In this document: positions 51,201 through 60,562 of the stretch, piece by piece | Layout: each line of letters starts with the position of its first letter | Position numbering within the stretch: the first letter of the stretch is position 1 | DNA from: Hermodice carunculata | Taxonomy: Eukaryota > Annelida > Polychaeta > Eunicida > Amphinomidae | Length of the DNA stretch: 64,000 bases | NCBI GenBank assembly: GCA_964020975.1 | Contig: OZ026619.1 | Location: 4,652,415-4,716,414, forward strand | Reading direction: 5' to 3' | Made by a program: the position numbers and the translations under genes | Notes under the pieces: model-generated | The model's input: the letters and a program-made list of their open reading frames with translations, nothing else | Database searches by the model: none | Told to the model about the DNA's origin: nothing

Positions 51201-54200
51201 AACCAACAAAAACAAACAAACAAACAAAAAACACAACATAAAAAATCAATGGAGCATGACCATTTGGACAAACTTGGTAGAGACTCTTCCAAGGTATATT
51301 CCCACCAAGTTTCATATGAATCCAGCTGACAGTTTTCGAGATGTAGAATATTTGAATAGTTGAACTTAGTTGTATGCCAACACTGACAGTGCTCAAAAGA
51401 CCATTGTATAACCTCAGCTGACCTGTCAATCAGCTGAGGTAAAAATGATACATGCAAGAAGAGGCTACAACTGCACTTTGACACATCAACATTTAAGACC
51501 TAAATAGGTAAATGTATTTAAGAGCATGAAGATGGAGAGCTGAAATTAGAACTGGCAAAATTGCTGCACTGCTCCACTTTGCTTTTTCATTCAGTTCACC
51601 CAATTATCTCACTCCTAGGCACACCAAGGGAAGCTGTCGACCATAGGCATATATTTAGGATTTGGAATGATCTTCCATGCAAGTTTCATCCCAAATTTTG
51701 ACAAATAATCCCTGAATTAGTAAAATACAATTAGCAGACGAAATTTACATATTGACAGGAAACAGCGCCATTAGGGTGGAATCAGTTATTAAATGAACAA
51801 GTATATTCACATGAAATTAATAGATATGACATATGTCAACAAATATACGATTGGCAGCCAAACTGTTAAGACTCTATGGGCCTTTGGCTAACTGCTGTGC
51901 TTTTTTTTAAATACAGATGTCATTGATTATCATTTAAATGTTTACAACATTGCCAACACCAAAATATGTTTAAACCAACAACATTATTCTGATGTAATGA
52001 AAAATAAATATATAAGGACTCTTAGGCTATTTAAAAAGAAAAGAAGTTTCTGTGTAACTTACACTTTCACAGAAAAATATCTCCAGTTGTTCAACAACAC
52101 CTCTATTTCTGTTTATTACTCAGGAAAAAATACAAAACCTATCATCACCTTCCATGCCAATATTAAAAGAATCCAAACCTTGCATCCCTGTATCCAACAT
52201 GACATGGCTTTGCTGTTGTAGCATTTTTCCTTGGGCTGTCAGACTTGAAATGGTCATCCTTTAACTCAATGGTCAAGTCTCGACTGTTACATGGTGAAAT
52301 TAGCAGTTTTGTTCTGTATGCAGCATTTAATGTGATGGTTCCCATAGGTGTTGGAACAGCACCAACTTTAACATTTTGACAACCATCACCTAAACAATGT
52401 TTCTGTGGTTCACCAAGATATATACGATAGCATATCACATAAGAGTCTGGCCCTTGTTTTCTTGAGAGAATATATGCTGGTGTCACTCTCGTCACACAGA
52501 ACAACGACTTCAGTAGAATCCCCATTCTATTATAAACTGTGTAGGAGACACGAACATTTGAATCACATTGTTCATTCATTGCTAACCACCAAGTTTCGAG
52601 AATCATAGTTTCTCCTTCTGCTGTTCGAAGAGAGATCTCCACACATACAGACTGTCCAATTGATAGATTTTGATTTGCCAAAGCTTTCTTGGTCTCATTG
52701 AATACTTCTGGGATGTCTCTGATGGCCAAGTTAAACTGCAAGAATAAAAAACAACTTATTCCACTTATTAGTGCTGGGATTGTTTTTATTTTTGGTAACT
52801 ATTTCTCAGAAGATTTTTCAAGTTCTTAACATAGCTGTACAATGTATCAATATTATTATTTCAAGATGAAACGTTCTCCAATTCACACCCAAGTTTGCAA
52901 TCCCTAAGCAGAGACATGGACAATTGAACATTCAACACAGCATAACCAGTGATAAGTTCAATAGTGCCATAACCAGCGATAAGTTTAATAGTGCCAAGCC
53001 TAATGGCCCATTTATTACCAATTAACAAGTTAAACTGAAAAGGTTTGAATTCCAAAAGGTATACATGTAATTTATGATTATAATCATCGTACAGATTAAA
53101 ACTAAAAAAAATGTCTTTGGCATGTTTTTCTGTCATGCTAACTATGTTTGTCCTGAATTAATTTATCTGAGAAATCATTTGTCTATTTATTTTGTTTTTC
53201 AACTTCAAGGTGCAGGTCTTGGGCTCAAGGCTTAAAAAATTGTTCTCTTTTAAAATCAGTGCTGAGTGGCAATGCCAAACCTTAACTCCAGTTATGCATG
53301 TCCATGACATCACGCCTGTAACCATGCTAACCACACCACCTCACACGGCCAACACAGGACAATAGCTAAAATACATGTACATCACTGGGACCATTGATCA
53401 AAGAAAGGCACCTGTATGTAAAGTAGGTACAGATTTTTAAAAAGATTTTATAACATATGCACATATATATATATCACTGGAGCATGACTAAACAAGCTTG
53501 GTATCACTGTAACTTCAACCCTAACAACTATTCTAAACTTACATATACATATATGGTTGCTACATTCATGCACACTGTATGTGTGAATATTTTTTCCAGT
53601 TACTGAAGAAATGCAGACCCCATCAAAACTTATTCTTTTAGTGCAACATTCTAAATATAGCATGATCTCTATGATAAGGTTGCCCCACAATGTGAATTAA
53701 GTGATCTTTCTTGGGGAAACTTGAAGAGTTAATACTTGACACAGGATACTGCATACATTTCTTTTTTTTTTTTTTTTTAATTCAAAATAAACCCTTAATA
53801 TTTAAAACTGTGGAACAACAATATATTATGTGTCTATCATAATGCATACTTTGTATGATCAGCAGGATTCCACATATGGATGCCCGTCAGTGTTTGGACA
53901 TTTGTCAAATTCCACTCACTCCAGGCATCATTTTTTACCCTTTATTTCATTGCTAAAATCATCCCCACAACTGGATACACTATCAGGACATAGTGTCTGT
54001 CTGGACAATTAAACAGACCTAGCTTTAAATTGTATGCAACTTCCGCGAAAAAAAATCAATTCTTTTACTACAAGTAGCATGTATACACAATGAAGACTCA
54101 GATTAGTCAACATGGTACCTGACTGGTCAGCAAATTTGAAAGGACTGTTCTACTTTCATGGATTGGTACCACTGCAACAACAGGATCATCTAAAATCATG

Positions 54201-56102
54201 GTACTATGACCAGCTGTACTGAAGTAAGTACCACTATTGTGGATCTGGATGCTGGGATTTCAATGGCCATTTCGTAAACATGTTCTGTCTTCATTGTGCT
54301 CAATATACGTTTCATAAGGAAAAAAATTCATGTTGTTATGCTACATTCCTTATACTTTCTGCTCCTGATCCATGTAACTTGCCCCCCCCCCCCCCTACCA
54401 CCTACCATTGGCTGCTTGAGCATCCTGAGCCAAGGCCAAAGTCATGAAACCAACCGGATACTAATATGTGCTTTATTACAAAATGATTTATTATTAGATG
54501 CTTATTAAAGCACAAACTACTGTTACAGAAAAGTCAACAGCAAACAGATCATCAGCAATTATAATCCAACAATGCCATGGAGTTTCACATTCCAGGCTGC
54601 GAGTTCATTTTTTTTTGTGATGAGTGAATTTACCATGGGATAAAATCACAGTATTATACTATATACAATCTTGGGTTAGATCTTTGGTTGTTATAGCCAC
54701 AGAAACTTGTTATTGTTTAAACCAGCACGTTTGAAGATGTTACATGTACAGGGTTTTCACCACAGCCCTACAGTCCAAAAATTCTAGGGCTTTACATCAA
54801 AAATTAGGATTTTAAAATTGGTCTCCCCATTATACAGAATAGGACATAATTTGGGCTTTCAGTTTTCATTTGTATATATTTACAATAGTTAATGTGGACC
54901 CTTTCCACCACTGGCTTATCACTGAGATTCATAATATTATTATTTTCAATACCCTTCACGAAGCAAGGGCCCCATGCTTCAGGGACGTGCTATAGATGGA
55001 CTGCCAATGGGAACGCTAATCCCGTTAGCAGCCAATTGCGCCCAACTACTACAAAGCGTGTTAAGTAGCACTGCTCAACTTAACACCATCATCCCCCCGC
55101 GCAGTCCCTTTGTGTCCATCTATGCTTCCGCTTTCAGTTGTACCGGGTTACTTACATTGTGTGTCCTATTGTACCAAGTTCAAAAACAGCAAGATTTATA
55201 TGTGTGTGCAACCAGTCTGTTTTGAATAAGAAACATGTTAGTTCATTGATATTTTTTTCATTCAAATCGGCCGATAAAGTGGCAAGTTTTTTAAATATTT
55301 CTGCCCAAAATAGTTCAAAGTTGGACAATTTGCATGCATAGTAACTCCTTACGCCGTAGTCAACAATAAAAAACGTAGTTTCAGATGGATAGTGTATATA
55401 TGCCAGTAGGATCATGATGATGGTTTCATTTCTTGAAGCTGAGTCCCGCATAATGCTAAATTTTGATTTTAAAATGTGGAACACCGTGGCAATTTTAGCA
55501 CATTTCAGTTAGTGACGCAATTATTGTCGCCTTTCATCATGTGACCGGGCCCCATGAGACTGTCAGCGGCCAGCACACTGTAGTTGTGTTTCTTCAGCAA
55601 TGAAGGTGCTCACAAAAACACCTGATCACTTGGGCAGCAGCAACACAGATGGTTGAAATGGGGCCCAGCTGTTGGCAGTCCATCTATAGTACGTCCCTGG
55701 TACAACAACAGGATTTGGGAAGGAAAGGGAAAACTGGTAGCCCTTAATGCCTTATTAGGGCTCCCATAGCTGGCAGCAAAGGACACAGCAAAAGCCTGCG
55801 CCTTAGAGGCCGGGGATAGGGTCGGAGGGAAAGTTTTTGGGGTTTTTTTTCGGCCACCTGTATCAGCTATGTTACAGGATCGCGGTAAATACGCGGAGTG
55901 CTACATGATTATTACAATATTATTATTATTGAGCGAAAGGTCTGCTTACCCAGTCAGACCCTGACGAAAAAGCTTTGGACTGCGTCCGTATCTTTTCTCC
56001 AAGCCTTGATTGCACAATCACTTGTATACTTTTGTACACAAGATACTTCGTAAACTTATCCAGGTCCTTCTTATCTTGGCTACTCAGCTTGGTGGCCGCC
56101 AT
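42216..56102 (-). CDS. ATG13: ATG13, autophagy-related protein 13 (five coding exons)
   Basis: ATG13 is the HORMA-domain scaffold subunit of the ULK1/ATG13/FIP200/ATG101 kinase complex that starts autophagosome formation in the cytosol. Exons on the minus strand: 56102-55950, 52735-52179, 46622-46425, 44077-43798 and 42422-42216. All borders are GT/AG and phases match throughout, giving 464 residues against 480-517 in human isoforms. The start [11 protein letters not shown] and [15 protein letters not shown] closely match vertebrate ATG13. The HORMA domain spans about residues 12-197. [12 protein letters not shown] is a conserved linker motif. An LC3-interacting motif (EDFVMV, core about residues 391-394) ends exon 4, and the ULK-binding-type end is FDDFVNSLQ plus four extra residues. 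I chose ATG 56102 (Kozak-like, aligned with known starts); an in-frame ATG at 56120 would add six residues. Confidence 0.97.
43010..43490. repeat. Dispersed repeat in ATG13 intron 4
   Basis: Two related halves (near 43140 and 43296) share 'ca(g/t)...actgtgacctaaatatgtgac', and each end carries 'gac(g/a)acaat(g/a)cccct' with 'ggcctagaaggccgaggggtaaaa' at 43466-43490. Confidence 0.55.
43563..43743. mobile_element. TA-flanked MITE, copy 1 (mariner-like)
   Basis: 181 bp between TA dinucleotides. Terminal inverted repeats are 'ccgtattcatctgaataag' / 'ttagtaagatgaatacag'. About 80% similar throughout to 62522-62704. In ATG13 intron 4. It has no coding capacity. Confidence 0.8.
43798..44077 (-). 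CDS. ATG13: ATG13 exon 4 with LIR motif
   Basis: 280 bp, acceptor ttgttattgtag, donor gtaaga. It encodes VQKMGAFAP (cf. RKVGAF in vertebrates), [10 protein letters not shown], a Ser/Asp-rich disordered segment, and ends in [10 protein letters not shown], the LC3/GABARAP-interacting motif (DDFVMI in human). Confidence 0.95.
44470..44580 (+). repeat. Fragment of the main dispersed repeat family (+ orientation)
   Basis: 'aggtacatccctatcaagt', 'ggtggatctggcaaatggtt', 'ccgtggaccgatgga'. In ATG13 intron 3, antisense to ATG13. Confidence 0.5.
44754..44892. repeat. Compound (TA)n-(CATA)n-(TA)n microsatellite A
   Basis: (TA)n, then about nine CATA units, then (TA)n, in ATG13 intron 3. Same layout as 45073-45202. 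Confidence 0.95.
45073..45202. repeat. Compound (TA)n-(CATA)n-(TA)n microsatellite B
   Basis: Same layout as array A, about 300 bp away; probably a local duplication or parallel expansion. Confidence 0.93.
45844..46086. mobile_element. TTAA-flanked hairpin MITE, copy 2
   Basis: 243 bp bounded by TTAA (45840-45843 and 46087-46090). Terminal inverted repeats are ctcattccatac / gtatggaatgag. The central palindrome has arms at about 45873-45916 and 45921-45963, built from 'ctggcaagtcatgctgcagc' and its complement. In ATG13 intron 3. Confidence 0.88.
46425..46622 (-). CDS. ATG13: ATG13 exon 3
   Basis: 198 bp, acceptor tttttcag, donor gtagtc, phase 2 at both ends. It contains the conserved [14 protein letters not shown] motif, then a Pro/Arg-rich disordered stretch. 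Confidence 0.93.
46800..47710 (+). repeat. Copies of the main dispersed repeat family (+ orientation)
   Basis: In ATG13 intron 2. Shows 'ggtagagacccatccaaggt', 'catcaagtttgaagtaaatg', 'gaccattt..agcttggta' and 'ggttttggagaagaagt', in the family's usual order, at least twice. Confidence 0.65.
47691..48305. repeat. Direct duplication of about 75-85 bp
   Basis: 47691-47775 and 48228-48300 share 'ggtatgatacactta', 'gtagaaaaacatgaccca', and 'ttcataaatatcaaaccc' with about 95% identity. About 450 bp of unrelated sequence lies between them. Confidence 0.7.
48330..48857 (+). repeat. Copy of the main dispersed repeat family (+ orientation), interrupted by the hAT-like insert
   Basis: Begins just after a family end 'ctgactgacaagtcagctg' (about 48338-48360) and runs to the border of the 48858 element. 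Confidence 0.6.
48858..50321. mobile_element. Non-autonomous hAT-like DNA transposon
   Basis: Ends ctgggctcgcgctag / ctggcaccagcccag form imperfect terminal inverted repeats. 'ggtaagtaa' lies immediately left (48849-48857) and again at 50326-50334, a likely 8-9-bp target duplication if the right end extends a few bases. The ends resemble the 'ctagcc...gcca' and 'agccaaattggct' motifs common in hAT-like elements. No transposase frame seen. About 1.46 kb, in ATG13 intron 2. Confidence 0.6.
50525..51110 (-). mobile_element. LINE fragment (CR1/L2/Jockey-like RT C-terminus)
   Basis: The minus-strand translation holds [19 protein letters not shown] (RT thumb, LxxxxxxPxxDYCxxVW) and then [25 protein letters not shown] and [19 protein letters not shown], the classic C-terminal signature of CR1/L2/Jockey-type ORF2. 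It is in two frames with stops between, so dead, and 5'-truncated. In ATG13 intron 2, same strand as ATG13. Confidence 0.85.
51115..51450 (+). repeat. Copy of the main dispersed repeat family (+ orientation)
   Basis: Runs 'ggtccccagaagtgtcc', 'caagcaattggcttgg', 'ggagcatgaccatttgga', 'caccaagtttcatatgaatc', ending 'gacctgtcaatcagctgagg'. It abuts the LINE fragment. Confidence 0.7.
51615..51788. mobile_element. TTAA-flanked hairpin MITE, copy 4 (truncated)
   Basis: The inverse complement of the left half of 60563-60795. Shared blocks include 'gatcttccatgcaagtttcat' and 'aataatccct(g/a)aattagt', ending 'agggtggaatcag' before TTAA near 51789. One hairpin arm is missing. In ATG13 intron 2. Confidence 0.7.
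52179..52735 (-). CDS. ATG13: ATG13 exon 2 (most of the HORMA domain)
   Basis: A single 557-bp exon from [11 protein letters not shown] to the variable linker, including [42 protein letters not shown] and [12 protein letters not shown], which are HORMA landmarks shared with human ATG13. The acceptor is ttcttgcag. The donor is gtttgg, a weak site but the one that gives the phase-2 junction to exon 3. In vertebrates this region is split among several exons. Confidence 0.95.
53762..53780. repeat. Poly-T tract
   Basis: About 18 T in ATG13 intron 1. Confidence 0.9.
54980..55699. mobile_element. Non-autonomous DNA transposon with 28-bp TIRs
   Basis: 54980-55007 and 55672-55699 are inverted repeats with 27 of 28 matches, starting 'cagggacgt'. 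The interior (about 660 bp) has no transposase, and its open frames are short. A CAGGG-type end is common in hAT elements, but I see no clear 8-bp target duplication. In ATG13 intron 1. Confidence 0.8.
55950..56102 (-). CDS. ATG13: ATG13 exon 1
   Basis: 51 codons encoding the first HORMA helix ([20 protein letters not shown]) and [12 protein letters not shown]. It ends GSDW at the donor gtaagc, phase 0. The sequence CCGCCAT at the start codon resembles a YY1 site. Confidence 0.95.
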
Positions 56103-56511
56103 GACAGAGCAATCTGGCATCCTCCCTCACTTTTTGGGTCGGGCAAAATCAAAACAATCCTGCCACGTTCACCTGTGTGATCTTGAAAGGTTAGCAGCTT
56201 CTTCCCCACATGAAACCTGCACCCGACATAGAGCGACGAGATACTACATTGTCAAATGTAGCACAAAAACTATAGTAAAAGGTGGAGACAGCTTTTGTTT
56301 TTGTGGGTGAATCACAAATTCGGTCAGTTTGTGCGTCATCCAACTACATCTCCACCATGTTGCAAATAATCCAAAATGCAATTTTGCGCATGCGCACTTA
56401 CTACTTCCTTGGATCAAGTGTAGTTTCCATTACTGTTCAGTGCAAACAAATGAGTGCAAAAGTTCTATACTTTTCAGATTAGACATTTTTTAATGAAAGA
56501 CAGAAAGAGCC
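56103..56511. promoter_or_regulatory. Presumed bidirectional promoter between ATG13 and PGAP2
   Basis: 409 bp separate the two start codons, which point away from each other. It contains a perfect NRF1 palindrome GCGCATGCGC at 56386-56395, an ETS-like 'acttcctt' near 56402 and YY1-like CCACCATGTTGC near 56352. No TATA box stands out. Such motifs are typical of housekeeping divergent promoters. 5'-UTRs of both genes must lie here too. Confidence 0.65.
56386..56395. promoter_or_regulatory. NRF1 site
   Basis: GCGCATGCGC, an exact palindromic NRF1 consensus, about 117 bp upstream of the PGAP2 ATG. Confidence 0.7.
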
Positions 56512-56673
56512 ATGTCTTCAGATATTGATAAAAAAGAGCCTGGGGTCATATTTAGAATGACAACGAAGGCCCTTGCATGGTACGTTTTGCCACTACCTAC
56601 CGTAGCATTCCTGAGTTGTGTGGTGCTGTCCGTCTTGTTCAACTTTGAAAGAGCAACGGCTACCCATTGTAGG
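56512..56673 (+). CDS. PGAP2: PGAP2 first coding exon
   Basis: PGAP2 (FRAG1 family) is a Golgi/ER multi-pass membrane protein needed for the fatty-acid remodelling of GPI anchors. The exon encodes 54 residues from ATG 56512 to THCR at the donor gtgagt (56674), phase 0. Key similarity: a basic start (VIFRMTTKALAW), then the first membrane segment LPTVAFLSCVVLSVLFNF and ATATHC, matching vertebrate PGAP2 ([20 protein letters not shown], TATHC). The next exon should begin near V/xPNYLPS. I could not find it in the remaining 7.3 kb, so the intron probably runs past the window end. The gene is divergent from ATG13. Confidence 0.88.
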
Positions 56674-57751
56674 GTGAGTTCAACTTAGAGTGTGGACGTA
56701 CTAATCAGTGCCAATAACACAGAGTAAGCATGGGATGCGTACTCTATGGTTATACTATTCGAGATAGTACGTCCATACTTGCAGGAATCATTAACGTTAG
56801 TGATTCCTCCAAGCCTTGGGTGTAACTGATTTGAAGTTGCCCTGATTTTTAGCATCATGTCTAACTGGTTAAATTACTGAATGTATAGCGCAAGTGACAG
56901 GTAATGCCAGTACTGCCAGATACCTGTAGAAATGGCAATCAATGTCAACATGGAGGCACCTCCATGATGCAGAGCCTCCAAGTCTCCCCCCAAGCTGGAT
57001 TCAGATTCATTTTATTCGACATAGAAGTGAATACATTGTATACATTTTGGTAATTGCTCAAAAACATATATATGACAAAAAACAAGATAGATAATAGTGA
57101 GATCCGCATTTTCATACTTTTTTTTTGCAAATTCGCCTGTTGTCCCACTTTTTGTGAAGTTAAAAAAGTAGCATTATTCCATTGGTGGCTGTACAGATTT
57201 TATTTAGCCAATAGGTAGTACAGTATTTTCTTCTTCTCTGACTGTGGAACCATAGGCCGTACTTTCATTCACAAAAATGTTTGAAGAAACTACGATGAAT
57301 CTGAAAAATTAGCAAAAATTAAAATCATTATAGGTATTCTGAAAGTTTACCCTTCCATGCCTTTTCTCTCATTTAAGAGTTTCTTTTTCTATTCCATTCT
57401 GATGCAATGATGTGGTCAACAATGTTTTTCGGCCCTTGTTTGTTAGGGGGCCGATATGTACAGTCATCCATGGACTCTTCAATCAAGCGGATGACCGTCA
57501 GCTTTAAGAGCCCAATACAACAGTATAACATTGAACATTAAATAAAAACAAGTAAACAGGTAGTTGATCAAAACTAGATACACAATTGAATAATGACCCT
57601 TTAAAAGGTACAGAACTCAGAAAACTGATTTAACATTTAAATTGATACATGACTTGAACATTTCATGTATATTGAATGACATGTCATCTGATACAAGAAT
57701 CAAAATAATCACATTGCATGGGGATGTGGTAACAAAGTGTTAACAGTTCAT
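56674..57751. other. PGAP2 intron 1, first part
   Basis: No exon seen. It includes a small hairpin 'tcggccc'/'gggccga' near 57428-57454. Confidence 0.5.
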
Positions 57752-57789
57752 GGCCTTATTGAACTTCAGGGGACCTGAGCCTCTATAGG
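57752..57789 (+). repeat. 38-bp inverted repeat, left copy
   Basis: Begins 'ggccttattgaactt'. Matches the inverse complement of 59277-59314 at 35 of 38 positions. Brackets the Penelope-like fragment and the ribozyme. Confidence 0.85.
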
Positions 57790-58212
57790 TAAATTCCCAT
57801 TACAATGTCTATGTTCCTACCTGAAGTGAAGATTATTGCGCCACAGGCAGTATGGTAACATTCTTATATTTTTTCTAGTATCTAAAGATGTTTGCGGCGC
57901 AGGCATTGTGTCATTATTATATAATAAACTCAAATTGATTCTGTAAAAGCATCGATGGAATCGCTTATCGAGTTTGCCATTTGCATATGCACTGATTGAT
58001 TTTTGACATTGATATTACCCACAATGCAACACCAGAACTCGATTATAACCAATCGTCATACGTCTGCTAGATTAGCCATGTGTGCGTGTTTCCCTTCACA
58101 AGCCAGGTGCACATGATGCCCTGGGATATTCCTGGAGTGGGTCTCAACATTCATTCTTTCTTGTAAATTTTTTCTTCAAAATAGTTAAGCAATACTTTTA
58201 TTATTCATTCAG

Positions 58213-58602
58213 CTGAACACATCAGGAAGTGTCACCAGCACAGAAACAAAACGGACATACAAAGTCCCGAGGGCAGGTTGCTGTGAAAGTTCCAACCTAG
58301 TGTACCTCCTAACTTGCAAGACCTGTCATAAACAATATGTAGGACAGACGCAACGTCCACTGAAGGACAGGTTAAGAGAGCACTTTCGTTATATCAATAA
58401 CAAAGTGACCACCCAACCCCTGGGAAGACACTTTTCCCAGGAAGGACATGATGGACTGAACATTGAAGTCCATATCCTAGAATACATCCCGACTCCTCCG
58501 AGACTAGCCCGCACCAGAGAGCTGCGACTAACTCGGGAGAAGCATTGGATGCACCAACTACGCTCGATTGAGCCATTCGGCCTCAATATCATGGGAAAGT
58601 GA
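58213..58602 (+). mobile_element. Penelope-like element fragment: GIY-YIG endonuclease
   Basis: An open frame of about 130 codons (stop 58600-58602) matching the C-terminal GIY-YIG nuclease of Penelope-like retroelements: VYLLTCKTCHKQYVGQT (VY..YVG core with CxxC), RLREHFRYI, PLGRHFSQEGHDG, RELRLTREKHWM and PFGLN. In the complete element this nuclease cuts the target so that the reverse transcriptase can prime. The RT itself is absent, so the copy is 5'-truncated. No stop or frameshift lies within the nuclease part. A good acceptor-like 'ttattcattcag' directly precedes 58213. The element is in the same orientation as PGAP2. Confidence 0.85.
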
Positions 58603-58839
58603 GCTCCCTTGCTGAGTCTAATACTAAATTTTTATTGTCTGAGCTCATTTTCCCATGCTATGTACCACTCAATTAACACATAAAGTGTTAATTTGAAAAC
58701 AACTGCATATTTAATCACAGGGGAAATGTTCCTAAATATTTCCATAGTCCCTATCCAGGGCTATTGGAACAACTATTCTGTTGTTCTAATTCTAAACAAG
58801 CCTAAGATAAGTACTGATTGACCCACAGTCATCAAACAT

Positions 58840-58875
58840 CTAGGTGTTTCCATATTAGGAAAACACCTATTTTCA
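58840..58875. repeat. Hairpin between nuclease and ribozyme
   Basis: 'taggtgtttcc' and 'ggaaaacaccta' form a stem of about 10-11 bp with a loop of about 6 nt. Probably part of the Penelope-like 3' region. Confidence 0.6.
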
Positions 58876-58969
58876 AAGAAAAATTCTTTGAATCAACATA
58901 AACAATAGCACGTGTTTTACGTAGCAACTCAACATATATAAACAGGCACACGCAGTTTTTTCAACGGTC

Positions 58970-59026
58970 GGTTTCGTAACTGATGAGGTGAAGAGATCAC
59001 CGAAACTAGTCTTACGTCGAAAAACC
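58970..59026 (+). ncRNA. Minimal hammerhead ribozyme (Penelope-type)
   Basis: All core parts of a type I hammerhead are present in order. Stem I 5' strand CGTAA 58975-58979; core CTGATGA 58980-58986; stem II GGTG/CACC (58987-58990 and 58998-59001) with a 7-nt loop; core GAAA 59002-59005; a two-base-pair stem III (A-U and C-G around loop TA); cleavage triplet GTC ending at 59011; stem I 3' strand TTACG 59012-59016. Beyond an internal loop, GGTTT (58970-58974) can pair with AAACC (59022-59026). Very short stem III is the known minimal form found in Penelope-like elements. It lies about 370 bp downstream of the GIY-YIG stop, on the same strand. Confidence 0.88.
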
Positions 59027-59276
59027 ACAAAAGCCTCTTCCATCTACGGTCTAGTCCCGTCAGATTTGCCCTTTTATTATTCATGATCACATTTAAAATG
59101 ATATGATACGGTCCCCAATAGCATTTGAAGCAACCATCATTACTCATTGGCAGAAATGCTGATGCTTAATTTACATGTTAGGACTGGTTGGAAGTCATCT
59201 CCGATAAGTGATTGGTGTTGCTCATGATCATTTAAAACACATCCCGAACTTTCGTGAACTTTGAAACATTATTAGT

Positions 59277-59314
59277 CCTATAGGGGCTCGGGTCCCCTAA
59301 AGTTCAATAAGGCC
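59277..59314 (-). repeat. 38-bp inverted repeat, right copy
   Basis: Inverse complement of 57752-57789 with three differences. Confidence 0.85.
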
Positions 59315-60562
59315 AAATTCATTGCATCATATGTGAAAATACAATCTGAACCTTTCTTTCTTTTTTTCTTTCTCCTTTTTTTGGAAAAAATTAAAGTAGG
59401 AAATCCTACCCTCAATTTTTTAGAATAGGAAATTTCACCCTTTTTACCCTCCTGTGGAAACCCTGATTAATCCAATAATTCTTTATCAAAGCTGTAATAC
59501 TAAATGACCTGCATTAAAAACTGAGCTTACAAAGAAACTCTTTACTGAAGCAGGCCAGTACATGTATTAAAACTAAGTAAAAGTGAAAAAAAATACAATG
59601 AATGATTTGATTTGATTCGTCAAGTTAGACTGCATAAGTTATCTAAATAATTACAACCAAAATATCCAGCTTGTGTAAACAAGAAACTGATTGCATTGGT
59701 GACTCTGGGACAAATGTACGTAGCTGCACATAATCCAAATGATAAAACTCTGTCCACAATGAATGAATTTCTCAAAGAATAGCCTAAGAAATTCATATCC
59801 CCAGGACAAATTTTATAGGAATTTGGCGGTAAGCTCTAGATTTATATATGTGCGTTTTACATATATAGCAAACATCCAGGGTGGCCAGAAGATAATATCT
59901 AATGAGACAAGTTGTATACTGATGGATACTTAACTTTGATGTTATTGCTAACATATGAATCCTTGTAAATCCTGTTATTGGCAGAGTGACCAACAGGCCA
60001 GGATATATCTAAAATTAACCTTCGTTTGTACTTACTAGTTCCCTTTTCAGGTACAGTATTGAGTGGAGAAATATATAGTGCGAAACTCTAAGGATGAGAT
60101 GTGAATGGACCTGGAGTAGCACCATGACATATTCCTTCTTGAATAAATTTGTCCCCAAATACTGGGAATGCATGATTGGCATTTGTATGATTTTGGGAAC
60201 CTGATTCAGATAATACTGGTGCCTCATAGCTTTATTGGAAAACCACAGTCCAATAAATCACAGATTCAGTATATTGATAATCACAATACTGAAACGTCTG
60301 CCTCCATTGCAAGAAGTTCCATTTAGAGGGAACTCAGTGAAAGTTTACAGCCCCCCCAAAATTGTGAGTTCCACATTCAACTACCTTGCAATATAAAGAA
60401 ATACATGTACATTTTTATATATATTCAATTGAAAAGCTGTTTATAGAAAAGTAATCTAACTGAAGTCCTTTCAAATAAATTAGGTAATTCACGTAAAGAG
60501 TCTTTAACTGTACCTTGTTCATGAGAGTACTGAATAAAAACATCACGTAAACGGACCCTTAA

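Noticed and set aside
54974-55225. 83-codon + strand frame near the 54980 element
   Set aside because: It starts before the terminal repeat and runs into the element; no similarity to any known protein.
56103-56120. Upstream in-frame ATG for ATG13 at 56120
   Set aside because: The ATG at 56102 has the better context and aligns with known ATG13 starts; the upstream one would add only six unmatched residues. It cannot be excluded without transcripts.
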